The notes under the pieces were generated by a model. The model was not told where the DNA came from, did not search any database, and was given only the letters and a program-made list of their open reading frames with translations. From assembly GCA_028875575.1 (NCBI GenBank), contig JAPPDF010000053.1, positions 1 to 57,649 of the forward strand: a stretch of 57,649 nucleotides of DNA, read 5' to 3'. Every line of letters starts with the position of its first letter. The first letter of the stretch is position 1. The translations under genes and the position numbers were made by a program. Shown here piece after piece: positions 8,776 through 17,313 of the stretch. The stretch is from Acidobacteriota bacterium (lineage in GTDB: Bacteria > Acidobacteriota > Terriglobia > Versatilivoradales > Versatilivoraceae).

Positions 8776-9609
8776 CTACAACGCCTGACTCCGACCTGTC
8801 GATTGGGTGAAGCCTCCACGACAATCTCTTTGCCTGGCGGCTTCGCACAAGACGATGGCGGCTGCAGCCGCCACATTGAGCGAGTCGACCCCTTTGGCAG
8901 TGGGCACGCGGATCTCGGCATCGAAGGCGCCCAAACCCGGGGGGATTCCCCCACCCTCGCTCCCTACCACCAGGGCCAGACCGCCTCGGTAGTCGGCCTG
9001 CCGGAAATCGGTAGTCCCGTCCGGCACGGCCGCCATCAGACGGATCCGGCTCCGGCGCAGTCGTGGGGCCAGCGATGCAGGGGCCAACGGGCCGGCAATG
9101 GGAATTCGGAAGAGGGATCCGGCGGAAGCTCGAACGGCCTTCGGGTTGAGCGGACTGACGGTGCCGGTGGTGAGCAATAGCGCGCTGGCCCCGAAGGCCT
9201 CCGCCGAGCGGATCAGAGTTCCCAGGTTGCCCGGGTCCTGCACCTGGTTGGCCACCAGCAGCAGCGGCTCGCCGGTCAACAGGGAATCCAAGCATGCGGC
9301 GGGGATGCGCACGACGGCCAGGATTCCCTGGCTGGTCACGGTATCGGAAAGGGAGTGAAACAGCTTGTCCGAGACACCGAAGAGCTCGGCCCCTGCCCGT
9401 TCGGACCAGTCTTCGTCCCTGAAGGGAGCCAGCTTGCTGGAGGCCACCAGGATCTCCTCGACCTCGAGACCGCTGTCGCAGGCCTCGCGCACCAGCTTGG
9501 GCCCTTCCACCACGGCCAGAGCCTCACCATCCAGGGGAGAGCGACGCATCAGCGCCCTCAACCGCTGGATCCTTCGATTCGAGGACGAGGTGATGGTTTC
9601 AGAACTCAT
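8776..9609 (-). CDS. SpoU/TrmH-family 2'-O-ribose RNA methyltransferase
   Basis: A SAM-dependent RNA methyltransferase with the SPOUT trefoil knot, probably acting on 23S rRNA or tRNA. Of 277 residues, the N-terminal substrate-binding region is followed by motif 1 ([20 protein letters not shown]), motif 2 ([12 protein letters not shown]) and motif 3 ([16 protein letters not shown]). It precedes rarA by one base and is likely co-transcribed. The C-terminal tail [15 protein letters not shown] is extra and unconserved-looking. RlmB and TrmH cannot be told apart from sequence inspection alone. Confidence 0.93.
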   Translation of the reverse strand: MSSETITSSSNRRIQRLRALMRRSPLDGEALAVVEGPKLVREACDSGLEVEEILVASSKLAPFRDEDWSERAGAELFGVSDKLFHSLSDTVTSQGILAVVRIPAACLDSLLTGEPLLLVANQVQDPGNLGTLIRSAEAFGASALLLTTGTVSPLNPKAVRASAGSLFRIPIAGPLAPASLAPRLRRSRIRLMAAVPDGTTDFRQADYRGGLALVVGSEGGGIPPGLGAFDAEIRVPTAKGVDSLNVAAAAAIVLCEAARQRDCRGGFTQSTGRSQAL

Positions 9610-9802
9610 CGGTGGTCCTCGCCGGGGAAACCGGTAAAGCCCAAGGCGTCGTCGCGAGGCGCCTGAGGGGCAGGTGGAGAACGTATTCCGAGGGCACCGG
9701 TGATGGAGGATTCAGGCCTCTCAAACGTGGGCTCTTCCCGGCTGTTCCACACCCTCTGCGCCCGCGTTGACCCACCAGGGTGTTTATGTTAGTTTCAGCC
9801 TG

Positions 9803-10441
9803 ATGCTAACGCAAAGAATCAAACTTCACGGAGCAGGCGCGGACCAGACCGCGCTCGAGACCGCCTCGGCTGCTATTCTCGACGGCAACCTGATCGCCCT
9901 CCCGACCGAGACATTCTATGCGCTGTCCGCGGACGTCTATAACCTGCGAGCCGTAGAGCGAATCTTTCAAATCAAGGGAAGGCCGGACTGGAAAGCCCTG
10001 CTGGTGCTGATCGATTCGGTGGATCAAGCCGAAGGGATCAGCGACAGCATTCCACCGGTATTCTACGAAATCGCGGCGCGCTATTGGCCCGGCCCACTTA
10101 CCCTCATCCTTCCGGCAGCCAAAAGGGTTCCCCTGAAGGTGACCGGGGGAACGGGAACGGTGGGCATGCGGATTCCAAACCAACCCTTCACCCGGAGCGT
10201 CATTGACAGGGTTCGCCTTCCCATCGTCGGCACCAGCGCCAACCTGTCCGGACATCCCTCCTGTTCCACGGCAGAGGACGTGTTGAGCCAGCTTGGGGGC
10301 AAGATCGAGCTGGTGGTGGACGCCGGCGACTCTCCGGGAACGGCCGCTTCGACCGTTCTGGACCTGACCTCGAAACCGGCCCGAGTGGTTCGAGAAGGAG
10401 CTATCCCCAACGAAGTTCTGGCGGAATACCTCTCCCATTAG
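9803..10441 (+). CDS. Threonylcarbamoyl-AMP synthase (TsaC/YrdC/Sua5 family)
   Basis: Forms threonylcarbamoyl-AMP from threonine, bicarbonate and ATP for the t6A37 modification of ANN-decoding tRNAs. The 212 residues show the YrdC core: LIALPTETFYALSADVYN, the IKGRPDWKALLVLI strand, YWPGPLTLILPA, VGMRIPNQPF and PIVGTSANLSGHPS. No Sua5 C-terminal domain is present, so it is TsaC-length. ATG 9803 (MLTQRIKLHG) is chosen; an earlier TTG at 9767 adds unconserved residues. No strong ribosome-binding site is visible. The next gene starts 4 bases after its stop. Confidence 0.93.
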   Translation: MLTQRIKLHGAGADQTALETASAAILDGNLIALPTETFYALSADVYNLRAVERIFQIKGRPDWKALLVLIDSVDQAEGISDSIPPVFYEIAARYWPGPLTLILPAAKRVPLKVTGGTGTVGMRIPNQPFTRSVIDRVRLPIVGTSANLSGHPSCSTAEDVLSQLGGKIELVVDAGDSPGTAASTVLDLTSKPARVVREGAIPNEVLAEYLSH

Positions 10442-10445
10442 AGTC

Positions 10446-11078
10446 ATGAAAGCCCGACGGAAGCGGTTTGCGTTCAAAGTCCTTGCCGGTTATCTTCCCT
10501 CCGCCATCCTGGTCTATGCTCTGGCGATCTTCGCGCTGGTCCGGACCGAGGCCAACCGGGACGACGCCCGGCCTGCCGGCCGCATTATCGTCTTCGGCGC
10601 CGCCCAGTACAACGGCCGGCCCTCGCCCGTCTTCAGGGCGCGGCTGGATCACGGCGTGGAGCTCTTCAAGAGAAAGCTCTCAAACCGGATCATCACTACG
10701 GGCGGATACGGTATGGACCCTCGCTTTACCGAGGCCGAGGTCGGCAAGGCCTATCTCATCCAGCATGGAGTCCCCGAGGACAGCATTGAGATGGAAGCCA
10801 GAGGGCTGACCACGCTGGCCAGCATTCAGCACATCGTGGAAGTCTTGCGTCGTCAGGGAATCCGGCAGGTCGTAGTGGTCAGCGACGGGTTCCACCTCTT
10901 CCGGATCAAGCAGATCTTCCAGGACCGCCAGGTCGTCGTCTTCGGATCCCCCGTGCCCAACAGTCCCATCGAGTCGAACTGGAAGCGCCGCCTGCAGGCT
11001 TCGCTGCGGGAGGTGGTGGGATACACCGTCTACGCGGCCCGAGAAAAACTCCACCTCCCCATTCCCGCCGGGGCCTGA
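10446..11078 (+). CDS. YdcF/SanA-like DUF218 membrane protein
   Basis: The 210 residues begin with a basic stretch and one membrane span (VLAGYLPSAILVYALAIFALV), followed by a DUF218 Rossmann-like domain. The domain motifs are IIVFGAAQYNGRPSPVFRARLDHG, IITTGGYGMDPRFTEAEVG, the Glu-rich loop VPEDSIEMEARGLTT and VVVVSDGFHLFR. The family includes SanA and ElyC, linked to envelope integrity; enzyme activity is unproven. Starting 4 bases after tsaC, it is surely co-transcribed with it. Confidence 0.88.
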   Translation: MKARRKRFAFKVLAGYLPSAILVYALAIFALVRTEANRDDARPAGRIIVFGAAQYNGRPSPVFRARLDHGVELFKRKLSNRIITTGGYGMDPRFTEAEVGKAYLIQHGVPEDSIEMEARGLTTLASIQHIVEVLRRQGIRQVVVVSDGFHLFRIKQIFQDRQVVVFGSPVPNSPIESNWKRRLQASLREVVGYTVYAAREKLHLPIPAGA

Positions 11079-11142
11079 TCTGGGACATCCCTGTTTCCTC
11101 CCTTATGAACCGCCCAGTGGTAGGGGACGGTAGCGCGGCCAG

Positions 11143-11574
11143 GTGAAGAGTGAATAGTGGCGAGTGAAGAGTGAAGAGCTATTTGATCGACACGCAAAGC
11201 ATCCAGTCGGCCTCGGCGCAATCCTTCAAATTAGTCCCGTCCCTGCCGTGCAGATCATTCGAGGAAGAAACTGCCGATGGTTTTTGAAGACAAACCACGA
11301 ATGGACACGAATACCGATGGAGCTCCTTTGGTGGGACGCGTCAGGGGATGAAGTCCTCCCATCACTCTTGCTCCTCAAGGCGGCGCGCGCCGGCTTGCCA
11401 GGCCGCAGCCCTGCCGATGCGGCAGAGCCGTCACGCTTGGTGGTCCTTCGTGGATCGCTCTTTTTTCGTTTGTTTCAGGTAGGCTCAGTCACGTCATCAG
11501 GGGCTTGGCTGTTCCCAAACCCTCGGCTAACAACTTCCCACTCTCCACTCTTCACTCTTTACTCTCCACTGAAC
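11143..11574. repeat. Degenerate intergenic repeat, family B copy 1
   Basis: This fills the gap between two genes. One end is built of GTGAAGAGTGAATAGTG-like units, the other of CACTCTCCACTCTTCACTC, its inverse. Inside are TTTGATCGACACGCAAAGC, CAGATCATTCGAGGAAGAAA and AACCACGAATGGACACGAAT, shared almost base for base with 25664-26054. The right end runs into the C-terminal codons of the minus-strand gene at 11552 and supplies its stop. Confidence 0.8.
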
Positions 11575-12430
11575 CGCCGTCGGTCGGAGGATCCGCCGGC
11601 ACCATCCGCACACTGGTTCCAAAACGCCGGTAATCGGAGAACTCTCCGGTCATCCTCATGTTGAGTCCCTTGAGCAGAAAAATCCGGCCGTTCATGATCA
11701 TCTCGAACCGCCGCGGAAACCAGACATCGTCCCGTACTTTCTCCTGTCGCACCCACAGCGTCGATCCCTTGTACAACCTGGCCACCAGACCTCCAGCGAT
11801 CTTCACGGGCTTGACGAATTCCAACTCGACCTGATTCAACTGCAGGTCCTGCCTGTCGATCCAGACCCGCCCCTTGAGCTTGTCCAGAATCCACAAGTCC
11901 TTCTCGGCGGGACGGTATTTCTCGTGGGGCAGCAGATCCACCACGACCACGGGTCGACCATTCAGCACTTCCTCACCCCGGTAGTGAAAATGAAAGGCCC
12001 GAACCGCATCCTCCCAGAATAGGGCCTCCTTGCGGCGCCGCTCGGCATGCTTGCGCTCCAGTTTGGCGCGGCCCGCAGGGGAAAGGTTTCTTTGGCGGCG
12101 CAGCCGAGCCTCGGCCTTTCTCTCTTGTTTTCGGGCTTCTTTCTCCGAAAGAGGTTCGCCGTTCCTCCGGATCAGCTTTCGGTAGACACCGTCGTCCAGT
12201 GGGATCACCTCGTAAGTGGAAGAGGTTCTTTTCTTTTCGCGGCCCTTGCGGTCGAGTATGATTCTGTGATTTTGCAGCCGGTAGAAATAGCCCATCTCCC
12301 GAAATCTGTTCTTGCGCTCGTTCTCGGCCACCTGGGCGACCAATCGGCGCAGGTCGTTCTCCCGGTTCAAGTCAACCGCTGCAAGCAGGATCGGGTTGGC
12401 CAGCAGAACCGCCAGAACGGTTTTGAACAC
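11552..12430 (-). CDS. Exported LolA-like / outer-membrane lipoprotein-sorting-type protein
   Basis: The 292 residues have a short signal-like N-terminus (VFKTVLAVLLANPILLAAVD). A very charged helical region rich in Lys/Arg/Glu (KEARKQERKAEARLRRQ) follows, then a beta-rich C-terminal half (RVWIDRQDLQLNQVELEFVK, WFPRRFEMIMNGRIFLLKG). That half resembles the antiparallel sheet of LolA/LppX-type lipid-binding proteins; this is a fold-level guess. GTG 12430 follows GGAGGG with good spacing. A longer frame overlaps the divergent glycosylase and is rejected. The last residues (SVESKE) and the stop lie in a repeat, so the original C-terminus may have been replaced. Confidence 0.7.
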   Translation of the reverse strand: MFKTVLAVLLANPILLAAVDLNRENDLRRLVAQVAENERKNRFREMGYFYRLQNHRIILDRKGREKKRTSSTYEVIPLDDGVYRKLIRRNGEPLSEKEARKQERKAEARLRRQRNLSPAGRAKLERKHAERRRKEALFWEDAVRAFHFHYRGEEVLNGRPVVVVDLLPHEKYRPAEKDLWILDKLKGRVWIDRQDLQLNQVELEFVKPVKIAGGLVARLYKGSTLWVRQEKVRDDVWFPRRFEMIMNGRIFLLKGLNMRMTGEFSDYRRFGTSVRMVPADPPTDGGSVESKE

Positions 12431-12515
12431 GTTGCCCTCCAAAGAGTCGTCAAACCCAATTATGCCACGGGTGGCGCACCCCGGTTGAACTTGGTGTCCC
12501 TGTGAGAACCCACCC

Positions 12516-13433
12516 ATGACCCAACCGACCTTGATTCTCGACGTGCCGCCGGACTTCAGTTTCTGGAGAACCGTGCTGAGCCACGGCTGGTCTACCCTGC
12601 AACCCTTCGTTATGGATCGTCGTCGGCGCCGGCTATTGCGGGTCCTGCAACTCGACTCCCAGCCGGCACTGGCCGAGATGCGGGAACAAACGGATGGCAA
12701 AGTCCGGGTGGGCGTACACTCCTCCGGTCCGCTGTCCGGTCGGGACCTGAGATCGGTCAAGGAGGCCGTGGCCCACATGCTGCGGTTGGGAGAATCCCTG
12801 GCCGAGTTCCATAGGGAACTGGCACGGCGGGACCGTTCGGGCCGGTTCCACTGGGTCCCCCGGGCCAAGGCGGGGCGGTTGCTGCGGGCCCCCTCCTTCT
12901 TCGAGGACATGGTCAAGATGATCTGCACCACCAACTGCTCCTGGAAGGCCACCCAGCGCATGGTGACCGGGATGGTTCAGAAGCTGGGGACACGACTGGA
13001 TTCCGACTACTGCTGCTTTCCCAGCCCCGAGCAACTGGCGGGGACCACTTCCCGGTTCCTGAGACGGGAGATTGGCTGCGGATACCGCAGCGGCTATCTC
13101 ATTGAGCTGGCCGAGAGAGTGGCCACGGGCAGGCTGCCGAACGGTGAATGGGAGGATCTGACCGGGGAGGAAGCCTACCGCCGACTGCTGGCCATCAAGG
13201 GAATCGGTCCCTATGCCGCCGGGAATCTGCTGAAGCTGCTGGGTCACCACGACCACCTGAGCCTGGATAGCTGGGTCCGACCCCGGTTTGGGGCCGTTTA
13301 TGGACTGAAGAAGGCCCCCAAGGACTCCGCCATCCAGAGGCACTACCGGCCTTTCGGCCGCTGGCAGGGGCTGGTGCTCTGGCTCGATCTGACCCGGGAC
13401 TGGTTCGAGGACGGGGATTCGCGGTCTTCCTGA
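12516..13433 (+). CDS. HhH-GPD DNA glycosylase (AlkA/OGG-like)
   Basis: A 305-residue base-excision repair glycosylase of the helix-hairpin-helix superfamily. The hairpin LLAIKGIGPYAAGNLLKLL (about residues 225-245) is followed 10-15 residues later by the catalytic Asp in HDHLSLDSWVR. The N-terminal region (GWSTLQPFVMD...RRRRRLLRV) fits the beta domain seen in AlkA and OGG proteins. No Lys appears at the usual OGG catalytic position in the hairpin, so a monofunctional alkyl-base glycosylase is more likely. It diverges from the LolA-like gene across 85 bases. Together with the type-5 UDG, it is the second DNA glycosylase of the window. Confidence 0.88.
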   Translation: MTQPTLILDVPPDFSFWRTVLSHGWSTLQPFVMDRRRRRLLRVLQLDSQPALAEMREQTDGKVRVGVHSSGPLSGRDLRSVKEAVAHMLRLGESLAEFHRELARRDRSGRFHWVPRAKAGRLLRAPSFFEDMVKMICTTNCSWKATQRMVTGMVQKLGTRLDSDYCCFPSPEQLAGTTSRFLRREIGCGYRSGYLIELAERVATGRLPNGEWEDLTGEEAYRRLLAIKGIGPYAAGNLLKLLGHHDHLSLDSWVRPRFGAVYGLKKAPKDSAIQRHYRPFGRWQGLVLWLDLTRDWFEDGDSRSS

Positions 13434-13559
13434 TGTACGGTTTGCCCGGCGGCCCCGGGTCCCGGGAATTGCCGGCCCGGGTATAATGGGGCATTCCGCA
13501 GAGAGCATGGGCGGCTCGATCGCCAAGAGATGCCGTAACCGGGAATCCTCCGAGGGAAC

Positions 13560-15158
13560 ATGCTGCCTTTGTCACTGGTAAGTCAATTCAAGGACCAATG
13601 CGTCCTGATCGCCGGCGACACCCACATCGACCGTGAGGTCTACGGGGACGTGCACCGCCTGGCGCCCGAAAGTCCCGTTCCGGTGCTGCAGATCACCTCG
13701 AAGCGGGCCATCCCGGGTGGGGCCGCCAATGTCGCCAGGAACATCTCCAGGCTGGGCGGCCAGGCGGCCCTCTACGGCTTCTTCGAAGGGGATGAGGCCA
13801 GCCGGGAGATTTTGGGTGAACTGCGGGAGGAGGGCGTTCAGGTGCTGAGCGCCCCGCCGACCGCCCCCTATCGCCTGCCGGAGCGTCGGCGCTTTTTCGC
13901 CTCAAACCACCAGCTCATCCAGATCCTTCAGCGGCCGGCCATCGACCACTATGCCGACTCGCTACCCCCCCTTGGCGAGTTCACCTCCGAACTCCCCGGC
14001 AGGCCCCGAACCGTAGTGGTCTACGATCAGGGCTACGGCTTCGTGACACGATCGCTTCTGGACTCGGTGGAAGCCCTGGCCCGGGACCAGGGGCTGAAGG
14101 TCGTCATCGACGCCCATCCGGAGCATGTCCGCTGGTATCCCCGGGCCGACCTTTTCACCTTCAACGCCGGAGAAATCGTGGCAGCGGCGGCTCAACTGGG
14201 GGAGTCCGACTCCAGCCCGGAGCGGGCGGGCCGGCGGGTGGCCGAGAGGCTGGACTCGAATGTTCTGGTTACCCGCGGAAGCCAGGGGATGACCATCTTC
14301 CCCACCTCGGGCCGGCCGCAGACCATTCCCGCCGACCCGGTGCCACTGGCGGACCGCGCGGGAGCCGGCGACAGCGTGACCGCCGTTCTGGCCCTGAGCC
14401 TGTCTGCCGGCGCCGACCTGAAATCGGCGGCAGCCCTGGCCAACAAGGCCGCGGCCACGGTGGTTTGCAAGCCCGGCATCGCCTACCTGAATCCGGAAGA
14501 GCTGCTGAATCTCTTTCACCCCCAGATCAGCAGCCTGCTGCGCGAGAGCGTCGAGGTGAAACAGCGCCTGATCACCGAGCAACTCCCGGAGATCGAACGG
14601 GTGGTGAGGGCCATCATTCAGACCTACCGCGACCACAAGACCGTCTACGCCTTCGGCAACGGAGGGAGCGCCGCCGACGCCAACCACTTCATTACCGAAC
14701 TGGTGGGCCGTTTCCGCATCGAGCGCAAGGGACTCCCGGCCTTCTCCTTTTCCACCAACGAGATCCTGATGACCTCCATCGCCAATGACTACGGGTACGA
14801 AAGCACCTTCACCCGCCAGGTGGACACCTTCGTCAAGCCCGGGGACCTGGTGGCGGCCTTTTCGACCAGCGGAAAGTCGGAGAATGTCGTGCGGGCCATC
14901 CAGATGGCCAAGGAAAAGGGGGCCACCACGGTCGGCTTCACCGGATCCTCCGCCGGGAGCTTTCCCGAGCTGTGTGATCTCTGCATTCAGGTGCCTTCCG
15001 ACAACACCCCCCGTATCCAGGAATCCCACCTGGTGGTCGTCCACATCATCTGTGAACTGCTGGAAAAGGAGTTGGCCCTGACGGACCCGATAAAAGACCC
15101 CCCTGTTCCCGTCCGGCCTTCAGGCCAAGACCCCCATGGAAACACGAGTCAAGAATAG
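13560..15158 (+). CDS. Fusion of HldE-like heptose kinase and SIS-domain sedoheptulose-7-phosphate isomerase
   Basis: A 532-residue two-domain protein. Residues about 1-315 form a PfkB/ribokinase domain of the HldA/HldE type (GDTHIDREVYGDVHRLAPES, PGGAANVARNISRLGG, catalytic loop DRAGAGDSVTAVL). Residues about 335-515 form a GmhA-type SIS domain (VYAFGNGGSAADANHFITEL, AAFSTSGKSENVV, PRIQESHLVVVH). GmhA makes heptose-7-phosphate and HldA/HldE phosphorylates it at C1, so the fusion joins two consecutive steps of ADP-heptose synthesis for LPS or surface glycans. The usual HldE partner is a nucleotidyltransferase, which is absent here. It overlaps the next gene, a second kinase, by 23 bases. Confidence 0.9.
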   Translation: MLPLSLVSQFKDQCVLIAGDTHIDREVYGDVHRLAPESPVPVLQITSKRAIPGGAANVARNISRLGGQAALYGFFEGDEASREILGELREEGVQVLSAPPTAPYRLPERRRFFASNHQLIQILQRPAIDHYADSLPPLGEFTSELPGRPRTVVVYDQGYGFVTRSLLDSVEALARDQGLKVVIDAHPEHVRWYPRADLFTFNAGEIVAAAAQLGESDSSPERAGRRVAERLDSNVLVTRGSQGMTIFPTSGRPQTIPADPVPLADRAGAGDSVTAVLALSLSAGADLKSAAALANKAAATVVCKPGIAYLNPEELLNLFHPQISSLLRESVEVKQRLITEQLPEIERVVRAIIQTYRDHKTVYAFGNGGSAADANHFITELVGRFRIERKGLPAFSFSTNEILMTSIANDYGYESTFTRQVDTFVKPGDLVAAFSTSGKSENVVRAIQMAKEKGATTVGFTGSSAGSFPELCDLCIQVPSDNTPRIQESHLVVVHIICELLEKELALTDPIKDPPVPVRPSGQDPHGNTSQE

Positions 15159-16140
15159 CCTGGAATGCATCCGGCAGATCTCCGGCGTGCGGGTGCTGGT
15201 GGTCGGCGATGTCATGCTGGACACCTACCTGGCTTGCCGGGCCTTGGGCGTGGCCGACGAAGCCCCCGTCCCCCTGCTGGAAGTCCGAAGCCAGTCCCGG
15301 GCGCTTGGGGGAGCCGCCAACGTGGCGCGCAACCTGGCCCGGCTGGGTGCCCACACCGCCCTGACAGGAATGGTAGGAGGCGATTCCGAGGCCGAGGCGG
15401 TTAAAAGGCTGCTGCGGGAATCGGGTGTGGAGGGGGCCCTGCTCGAGAGTCATAGGCCGACCACTCTCAAGACCCGCGTGCTATCGGGAGATCACTACTA
15501 CCTTCGGCTGGACGAAGAAGAACTCTCGCCTTTGACCGAAGCCGAACAGGCTGCTTTGGCTGCCCGAATCGAAGCTCGATTGAGCGAGGTCGATCTGCTG
15601 GTGGTCTCCGACTACGACAAGGGGTTGCTCTCTCCGAGCCTGGCCGAGCGGATCGAACGCTTGGCCCGGGAGAGCGGCCGCCGGATCGTGGCCGACCTCA
15701 AGCCCCGAAACGCCCTCAACTGGCGCCACCTGCACCTGATCGCCCCCAACCTGAGCGAAGCCCGTTCCCTTAGCGCCCAACTCGATTCCGGAGGGGAACC
15801 GGGCGATGACGTCGAGACCATTGCCGAAACGCTCAGATGCCGGATGGGCTGTGCTGTAGTTCTGAAGATGGGCAGCCAGGGCATGCTGATTGCGCCACCC
15901 TCCGGCTCCACCTGCCGCCTTGATGCCCTCTGCCCTTCCCCGGTGGAGGTCTCGGGAGCCGGCGACACAGTGCTGGCAACGCTGGCCGCCGCTCTGGCCC
16001 AGGGCGCCGATCTGCACCAGGCCGCCCGGCTGGCCAACCTGGCCGCGTCCATCTCCGTCTCCAGGCCCGGCACCCACGCCGTCTCGGCAGCCGAGCTGAC
16101 GGAGGCGGTGACTCAATCAGAAAAGGCACAAGGTGCCTGA
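15136..16140 (+). CDS. D-glycero-beta-D-manno-heptose-7-phosphate kinase (HldA/RfaE domain I)
   Basis: A 334-residue PfkB-family kinase that adds the C1 phosphate to heptose-7-phosphate. It shows VGDVMLDTYLACRALGVADE, PLLEVRSQSRALGGAANVARN, TTLKTRVLSGDHYYLRLDEE (substrate loop) and SGAGDTVLATLAAALA with the catalytic Asp. No nucleotidyltransferase domain follows, so it is HldA-like rather than a full HldE. It starts inside the end of the kinase-isomerase fusion and is translationally coupled. Its 3' end overlaps the convergent TauE gene by 24 bases. Why two kinases sit together is unknown; the fused one may have a different sugar. Confidence 0.88.
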   Translation: METRVKNSLECIRQISGVRVLVVGDVMLDTYLACRALGVADEAPVPLLEVRSQSRALGGAANVARNLARLGAHTALTGMVGGDSEAEAVKRLLRESGVEGALLESHRPTTLKTRVLSGDHYYLRLDEEELSPLTEAEQAALAARIEARLSEVDLLVVSDYDKGLLSPSLAERIERLARESGRRIVADLKPRNALNWRHLHLIAPNLSEARSLSAQLDSGGEPGDDVETIAETLRCRMGCAVVLKMGSQGMLIAPPSGSTCRLDALCPSPVEVSGAGDTVLATLAAALAQGADLHQAARLANLAASISVSRPGTHAVSAAELTEAVTQSEKAQGA

Positions 16141-16833
16141 CACGAGCAGAAAGACCGCTGCCCACCTCCGAAACACCTTCTCCCCAGCCCGGAGATGGAC
16201 AAAGTGACCCAACAGGGTCGCCGCCACCAGAGCCGGCAGCAGAGTCAGGGCCAACTGCAACCCCTGAGTGTCCAGCAGCCCCTGGTGGGCATACAATCCG
16301 AGCCTCCAGGCGTACTCGACGGCAAACAGCACGATCAGCGTCGCCCGAAATGCTGCCTTGTCCAGGGCCTGGCTCGAGAGGAAGGCCACATAGGCCGGGC
16401 CGCTGGTTCCGAACATTCCTCCCAGCAATCCTCCCGCAAGCCCCGCCGCCAGCCCCCATCGGCTGGACACGACCGGGGCTGAGGGCGTATTTCGCAGGAA
16501 GAACAAACCGACCCCAATGACAGCTACGCCCAGGACAATCTCCATAGGCCGGTTGCCCCAGGAAGCCAGCAAATAGACTCCCGCAAGGCTACCGGGCACC
16601 GCCCCGGCCAACAGCCGCAACAGGTTGGCCCGGTCGACCCTGCGAACGGCGCCGGGCACCAGCAGGATGCTGAGAGCCACCTCCAGGCAGGATTCGACAG
16701 GAACGATAAACTTCAGGGGAAAGAGCAGCGCCAGCAGGGGAATGCTGAGCAACGCCCCTCCGAACCCGGAAAAGGATCGGAAGAAAAAGGCAAACAGGAT
16801 GATGGCCTGAGCAGCCAGCAGGGATGGATTCAT
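16117..16833 (-). CDS. TauE/SafE-family sulfite or anion exporter
   Basis: A 238-residue integral membrane protein with about eight hydrophobic spans and the two-fold TauE/SafE repeat. Each half carries a Gly-rich motif: FFRSFSGFGGALLSIPLLAL near the N-terminus and GLAGGLLGGMFGTSGPAYVAF in the middle. Family members export sulfite, sulfoacetate or other small organic anions; the substrate cannot be read here. It overlaps the heptose kinase tail to tail and has no same-strand partner. Confidence 0.88.
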   Translation of the reverse strand: MNPSLLAAQAIILFAFFFRSFSGFGGALLSIPLLALLFPLKFIVPVESCLEVALSILLVPGAVRRVDRANLLRLLAGAVPGSLAGVYLLASWGNRPMEIVLGVAVIGVGLFFLRNTPSAPVVSSRWGLAAGLAGGLLGGMFGTSGPAYVAFLSSQALDKAAFRATLIVLFAVEYAWRLGLYAHQGLLDTQGLQLALTLLPALVAATLLGHFVHLRAGEKVFRRWAAVFLLVSGTLCLF

Positions 16834-17008
16834 GGAATTGCGAGTTTTAAGCCGTCATCGACCAGGAAGAACTCCATTAATTCTACCAACCAATAATCGG
16901 CGTCGGTTTGGTCATCCCTGTCTTCGCTATCATCCGCCTTGATGTTTCAGTGCGCCGGTAGTGTTGTGGCCGCCTGCTGTAACAGCGGTCGCCCTTGGAT
17001 GATTGGTA

Positions 17009-17036
17009 TTGAAATATGCATATTCATATGTATAAT
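17009..17036 (+). promoter_or_regulatory. Strong promoter and probable operator of the brnTA module
   Basis: TTGAAA (17009-17014), a 16-base spacer and a perfect TATAAT (17031-17036). The spacer contains the palindromes ATATGCATAT (17014-17023) and CATATG (17025-17030). These are plausible sites for BrnA autorepression, as known for this family. The expected transcription start, near 17043, falls at the brnT ATG, so the message would be nearly leaderless. Confidence 0.7.
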
Positions 17037-17043
17037 TTGGGTG

Positions 17044-17313
17044 ATGCGGCTCCTTTGACGCGAACCCAAGCGGCAAGCCAACCTCAAGAAGCATGGACTG
17101 GATTTCGTCGACGCTGAGCATGTCTTCAAGGGTCCTCTGTTCACCTTTGAAGACAACCGCGAGAACTACGGCGAACAGCGTTGGATCACGCTTGGGCTTT
17201 TGGGCACGAAGGTCGTAGTAATCGTGCATACTGAAACTGAAGATGCACTCCGTGTTATTTCCATGCGTGAGGCAGACAACGATGAAAAGCTTCTCTTCTT
17301 CAGCAACCTGTAA
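17044..17313 (+). pseudogene. brnT: brnT toxin gene interrupted by an in-frame TGA at codon 5
   Basis: BrnT is a RelE-fold ribonuclease toxin. From 17059 the frame reads REPKRQANLKKHGLDFVDAE, then the typical FTFEDNRENYGEQRWITLGLL, VVVIVHTE and ALRVISMREADNDEKLLFF, ending TAA at 17311. In frame upstream, ATG 17044 gives MRLL followed by TGA (17056-17058). Aligned to the family N-terminus (M-x-x-x-W-D-x-x-K-x-x-x-N-x-x-K-H-G), the TGA falls exactly on the conserved Trp codon with no gap. One G-to-A change (TGG to TGA) therefore explains it. No good internal start lies before the core. The antitoxin gene downstream is intact. A sequencing error is possible. Confidence 0.85.

Noticed and set aside
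9767-9802. TTG start or TTGACC promoter before tsaC
   Set aside because: The added residues are not conserved, and TTGACC to TATGTT spacing is only 12 bases.
12431-12961. N-terminal extension of the LolA-like protein
   Set aside because: It runs antisense through the HhH-GPD glycosylase gene and has no protein-like pattern; GTG 12430 has GGAGGG and a signal-like start.
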